64,000 nucleotides of DNA from Nostoc sp. 'Peltigera membranacea cyanobiont' N6. Lineage in GTDB: Bacteria > Cyanobacteriota > Cyanobacteriia > Cyanobacteriales > Nostocaceae. The DNA lies in NCBI RefSeq assembly GCF_002949735.1, contig NZ_CP026681.1, positions 2,356,001 through 2,420,000 on the forward strand, in the 5' to 3' direction. The notes beneath the pieces are model-generated. The model saw nothing but the letters and a program-made list of their open reading frames with translations. It made no database searches and was not told the origin of the DNA. Each line of letters opens with the position of its first letter. The first letter of the stretch is position 1. The position numbers and the translations under genes are program-made. Of the stretch, positions 61,931 to 64,000 are shown one piece after another.

Positions 61931-64000
61931 ATGAGCGATCGCACAAATCATGTCACCTCTACTTTCTGGGGTTGTGTACAAAACAGCAATGTTGTTACTG
62001 CTGGCGGTGATGTCCAACTCACGCTAGCAAATGGGGCTGTACTTTCCGTCCGACAAGAAGACTGGGTTGATTTTTCTGACCTAATTACGAAGGTAACTCA
62101 AAGATTGGTTGGTCGAGGCTTCGTCTTTGAGAAGGTAGCTGATTTCATTCAAAGCAACCCCCGTGGCTATTTTCGCGTAATTGCCGATGCTGGTTTGGGT
62201 AAAACAGCGATCGCTGCTGAATTAACCAAACGCTTCGATGCAGTAGCTTGTTTTATTAGCGCCAGTGAAAACCGTACTCAGCCAGAACGAATAATCAACA
62301 TCCTCAGCACTCAGTTAATTGCTCGCTACGCCCTCCCCTACGATTCTTTACCAGTGCGAGCAGGCGAAACCTCTGATTGGTTTTATCAAAGGCTAAGAGA
62401 AGCCGCTAGTAAACCAGAGAATCGACCTGTTGTCGTCATTATCGATGCTATTGATGAAGCCGATGCACCAGCACCTACTCGCAACTGGCTTCACTTACCA
62501 CGCGATTTGCCGCCGGGAGTCTACATTATTCTCACCCACCGCCCTGGTGATTATCTTTTAACAACGGTACCAAACTTGCCTTCTTCAGAACAAGTGATTT
62601 CCTGGGACGATCCAAAACAGCAGTCTGACATTGAAATGCATTTGCGTCGCCAAGCAGAGCAAGCTGAGATTCGTCAGCTATTGGAGAAGACCACATCATC
62701 AATTTCCGTAAATGAGTTTGTTTCTGAGTTGCAAAAATCCAGCCAGGGTAATTTTATGTACTTAGAATATGTGCTGGCTGATATTCTAGCTGGAAACTCA
62801 GGCTTCAATCCTTTAAATTTGCAAGCACTACCCCAAGGACTCAGGGGGTATTATGCTCAGTTCTGGTCAGGCATGGAAGCTGTGCGGTACAAAGAAGGTT
62901 GGCAAGACTGGAATAGCTTGTATTGCCCAGTTATTGAACTACTTGGTGTTGCACTTGAATCAGTGAGCGTGCAATGGCTTGCTGACCAGATTCGCCGTGA
63001 TGCTAATGAAATTCGCGTCAGAGCATTGCAGTCGTGGCAAAGATTTCTCAGCCAAAACCAGCGCGAAAGTATAGAAACTTGGCGGTTAGTTCACCAGTCC
63101 TTTGCTAACTTCCTTGAAGAAAAAGTGGATTTAACCGCAAGCCATCGGCGTGTAGTTGAATACTACCTGACACAGAGGGAACCCCAGAAAAAGCATGGTG
63201 GCTATGCTGACCGTCATCTCAGCACTCACCTAACCCTAGCTAATTTGTGGGATGAATTTGCCAATCGGATTGATTCACATCATTGGCTCAAACCCGATAG
63301 TCTAGAAGCTATTATCGATCGCATTGCTAAAGGCATCAACACAGAAAGTGACTTTGCAGCATTACGTCGTCAACTAACAGCTAGTAGCAAGCAGCAAGCG
63401 ATTCAGCTTGGTAAATATAACGTAAATATCGCAGAAGGGCAAGATATTCATATTGGCGATCGCATTTATAATCAGTGGGATGAGCAAGCAATCCAAGCTC
63501 TCGTTCAAGCGATTCAGTCTAGTGCAGAAGTGCAAGAGATTCAGATTGGCGATCGCATTTACCAAGGAGTAAATGCGATCGCTATCGGAGACCTATTTCG
63601 GGAGGCTCTCAACTTAGTGGTGAAACCGATTCGCTTCATCCTATCAAAATTGTCAATCTCAGAACTACTAGAATTCTTACAAGGTAGAAGACCAGGTAAT
63701 CGGCAGGGAGGAGGTAGCCGGGATTTTGGTTTGGAAAAAGCACAAGACAAGTATCTTACGGCTTTGGTGCCTCAAGTGAATTTGGGTACAGAAGAAACGC
63801 CGTTTGTCATAGGGTTAACAGTCAGCGAACGTCCCACATTTTGGTTTTATGTTCCCTATCAACCCATCCCACCACGAAATGTCAGGTTTGTGCTATTTGA
63901 TGAAGAGGAAGATGATGTTTACGAAGCAACTTTCCAATTTAACAATACGCCAGGAATTGTGAGCATTAGTCTTCCAGAAACAGTGACACCACTGGAAATT
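61931..64000 (+). CDS. STAND NTPase with internal adaptor domain and C-terminal DUF928 (partial, runs off the window)
   Basis: ATG at 61931; the frame is open to the window end (690 codons). The NTPase has Walker A ADAGLGKT at 85-92, Walker B VVVIIDAIDEAD near 175, and a winged-helix end (WRLVHQSFANFLEEKV) close to that of the 469-aa NTPase. The shared adaptor domain is internal, ~455-535 (QLGKYNVNIAEGQDIHIGDR), with a second partial copy (IQIGDRIYQGVN). The last part (LVPQVNLGTEETPFVIGLTV, RPTFWFYVPYQPIPPRNVRF) is a DUF928 domain, usually found in separate secreted cyanobacterial proteins. Confidence 0.85.
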   Translation, partial: MSDRTNHVTSTFWGCVQNSNVVTAGGDVQLTLANGAVLSVRQEDWVDFSDLITKVTQRLVGRGFVFEKVADFIQSNPRGYFRVIADAGLGKTAIAAELTKRFDAVACFISASENRTQPERIINILSTQLIARYALPYDSLPVRAGETSDWFYQRLREAASKPENRPVVVIIDAIDEADAPAPTRNWLHLPRDLPPGVYIILTHRPGDYLLTTVPNLPSSEQVISWDDPKQQSDIEMHLRRQAEQAEIRQLLEKTTSSISVNEFVSELQKSSQGNFMYLEYVLADILAGNSGFNPLNLQALPQGLRGYYAQFWSGMEAVRYKEGWQDWNSLYCPVIELLGVALESVSVQWLADQIRRDANEIRVRALQSWQRFLSQNQRESIETWRLVHQSFANFLEEKVDLTASHRRVVEYYLTQREPQKKHGGYADRHLSTHLTLANLWDEFANRIDSHHWLKPDSLEAIIDRIAKGINTESDFAALRRQLTASSKQQAIQLGKYNVNIAEGQDIHIGDRIYNQWDEQAIQALVQAIQSSAEVQEIQIGDRIYQGVNAIAIGDLFREALNLVVKPIRFILSKLSISELLEFLQGRRPGNRQGGGSRDFGLEKAQDKYLTALVPQVNLGTEETPFVIGLTVSERPTFWFYVPYQPIPPRNVRFVLFDEEEDDVYEATFQFNNTPGIVSISLPETVTPLEI

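Noticed and set aside
1..64000. CRISPR arrays, tRNA or rRNA genes
   Set aside because: No regularly spaced direct repeats of CRISPR type and no cloverleaf or rRNA-like stretches seen by eye. The only regular repeats are coding (WD40, TPR, zinc ribbons).

Overview
The window looks like accessory DNA (a plasmid or integrated island) from a filamentous, probably Nostocales-type, cyanobacterium. The reasons are many HIP1 octamers (GCGATCGC, for example near 334, 4505 and 7070), AT-rich coding DNA, cyanobacterial short palindromic repeats, and families common in that group: Ycf46-like AAA ATPase, DUF1822, DUF928, CHAT proteases and WD40/STAND proteins. I see no rRNA, tRNA or CRISPR array. All family assignments come from reading motifs; no database search was run.

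Layout. 1-6.5 kb: remains of a conjugation (type IV secretion) locus, interrupted by an IS1634-like element. 6.6-9.2 kb: small nuclease-like and hypothetical genes. 9.4-15.5 kb: a candidate defence cluster of a PLD-SNF2 helicase, a PD-(D/E)XK-like protein and two divergent GIY-YIG proteins. 16.4-23.3 kb: small acquired enzymes (AraC regulator, VOC, two GFA, two GNAT, a RibD/DHFR-like protein). Two integron attC-like sites flank the DHFR-like gene, and a rifampicin phosphotransferase-like gene has lost its C-terminus. Several genes here are broken. 23.4-25.9 kb: membrane proteins, a Gp157-like gene and two strong terminators.

26.07-32.24 kb: a Tn554-like transposon (three tyrosine recombinases, a TnpC-like protein and a WGR protein) inserted in an HNH endonuclease gene. 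Both halves of that gene can be read on either side. 32.5-34.2 kb: a small operon with a GNAT. 34.8-41.5 kb: an HNH gene and the trio sigma-like / DUF1822 / TPR-CHAT. 41.7-45.8 kb: an integrase with coiled-coil DNA-binding proteins and an AIPR-like gene.

46-64 kb is the most interesting part. Five proteins share one domain of about 75 residues, with the core YN(V/I)(N/S)I...IHIGD..Y. It is joined to NACHT-HEAT, CHAT-NACHT, a transmembrane protein, a STAND NTPase, and a STAND-DUF928 fusion. Between them lies a minus-strand operon in which an Apaf-1-like architecture is split: the NTPase is one gene and helical-domain-plus-WD40 proteins are separate, overlapping genes. Four tandem WD40 paralogues follow, one collapsed and one truncated, then HigBA, then the CHAT-NACHT gene. 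My inference is a sensor/adaptor/effector network wired by homotypic contacts of the shared domain, comparable to a bacterial apoptosome. One in-frame amber codon splits the CHAT-NACHT gene.
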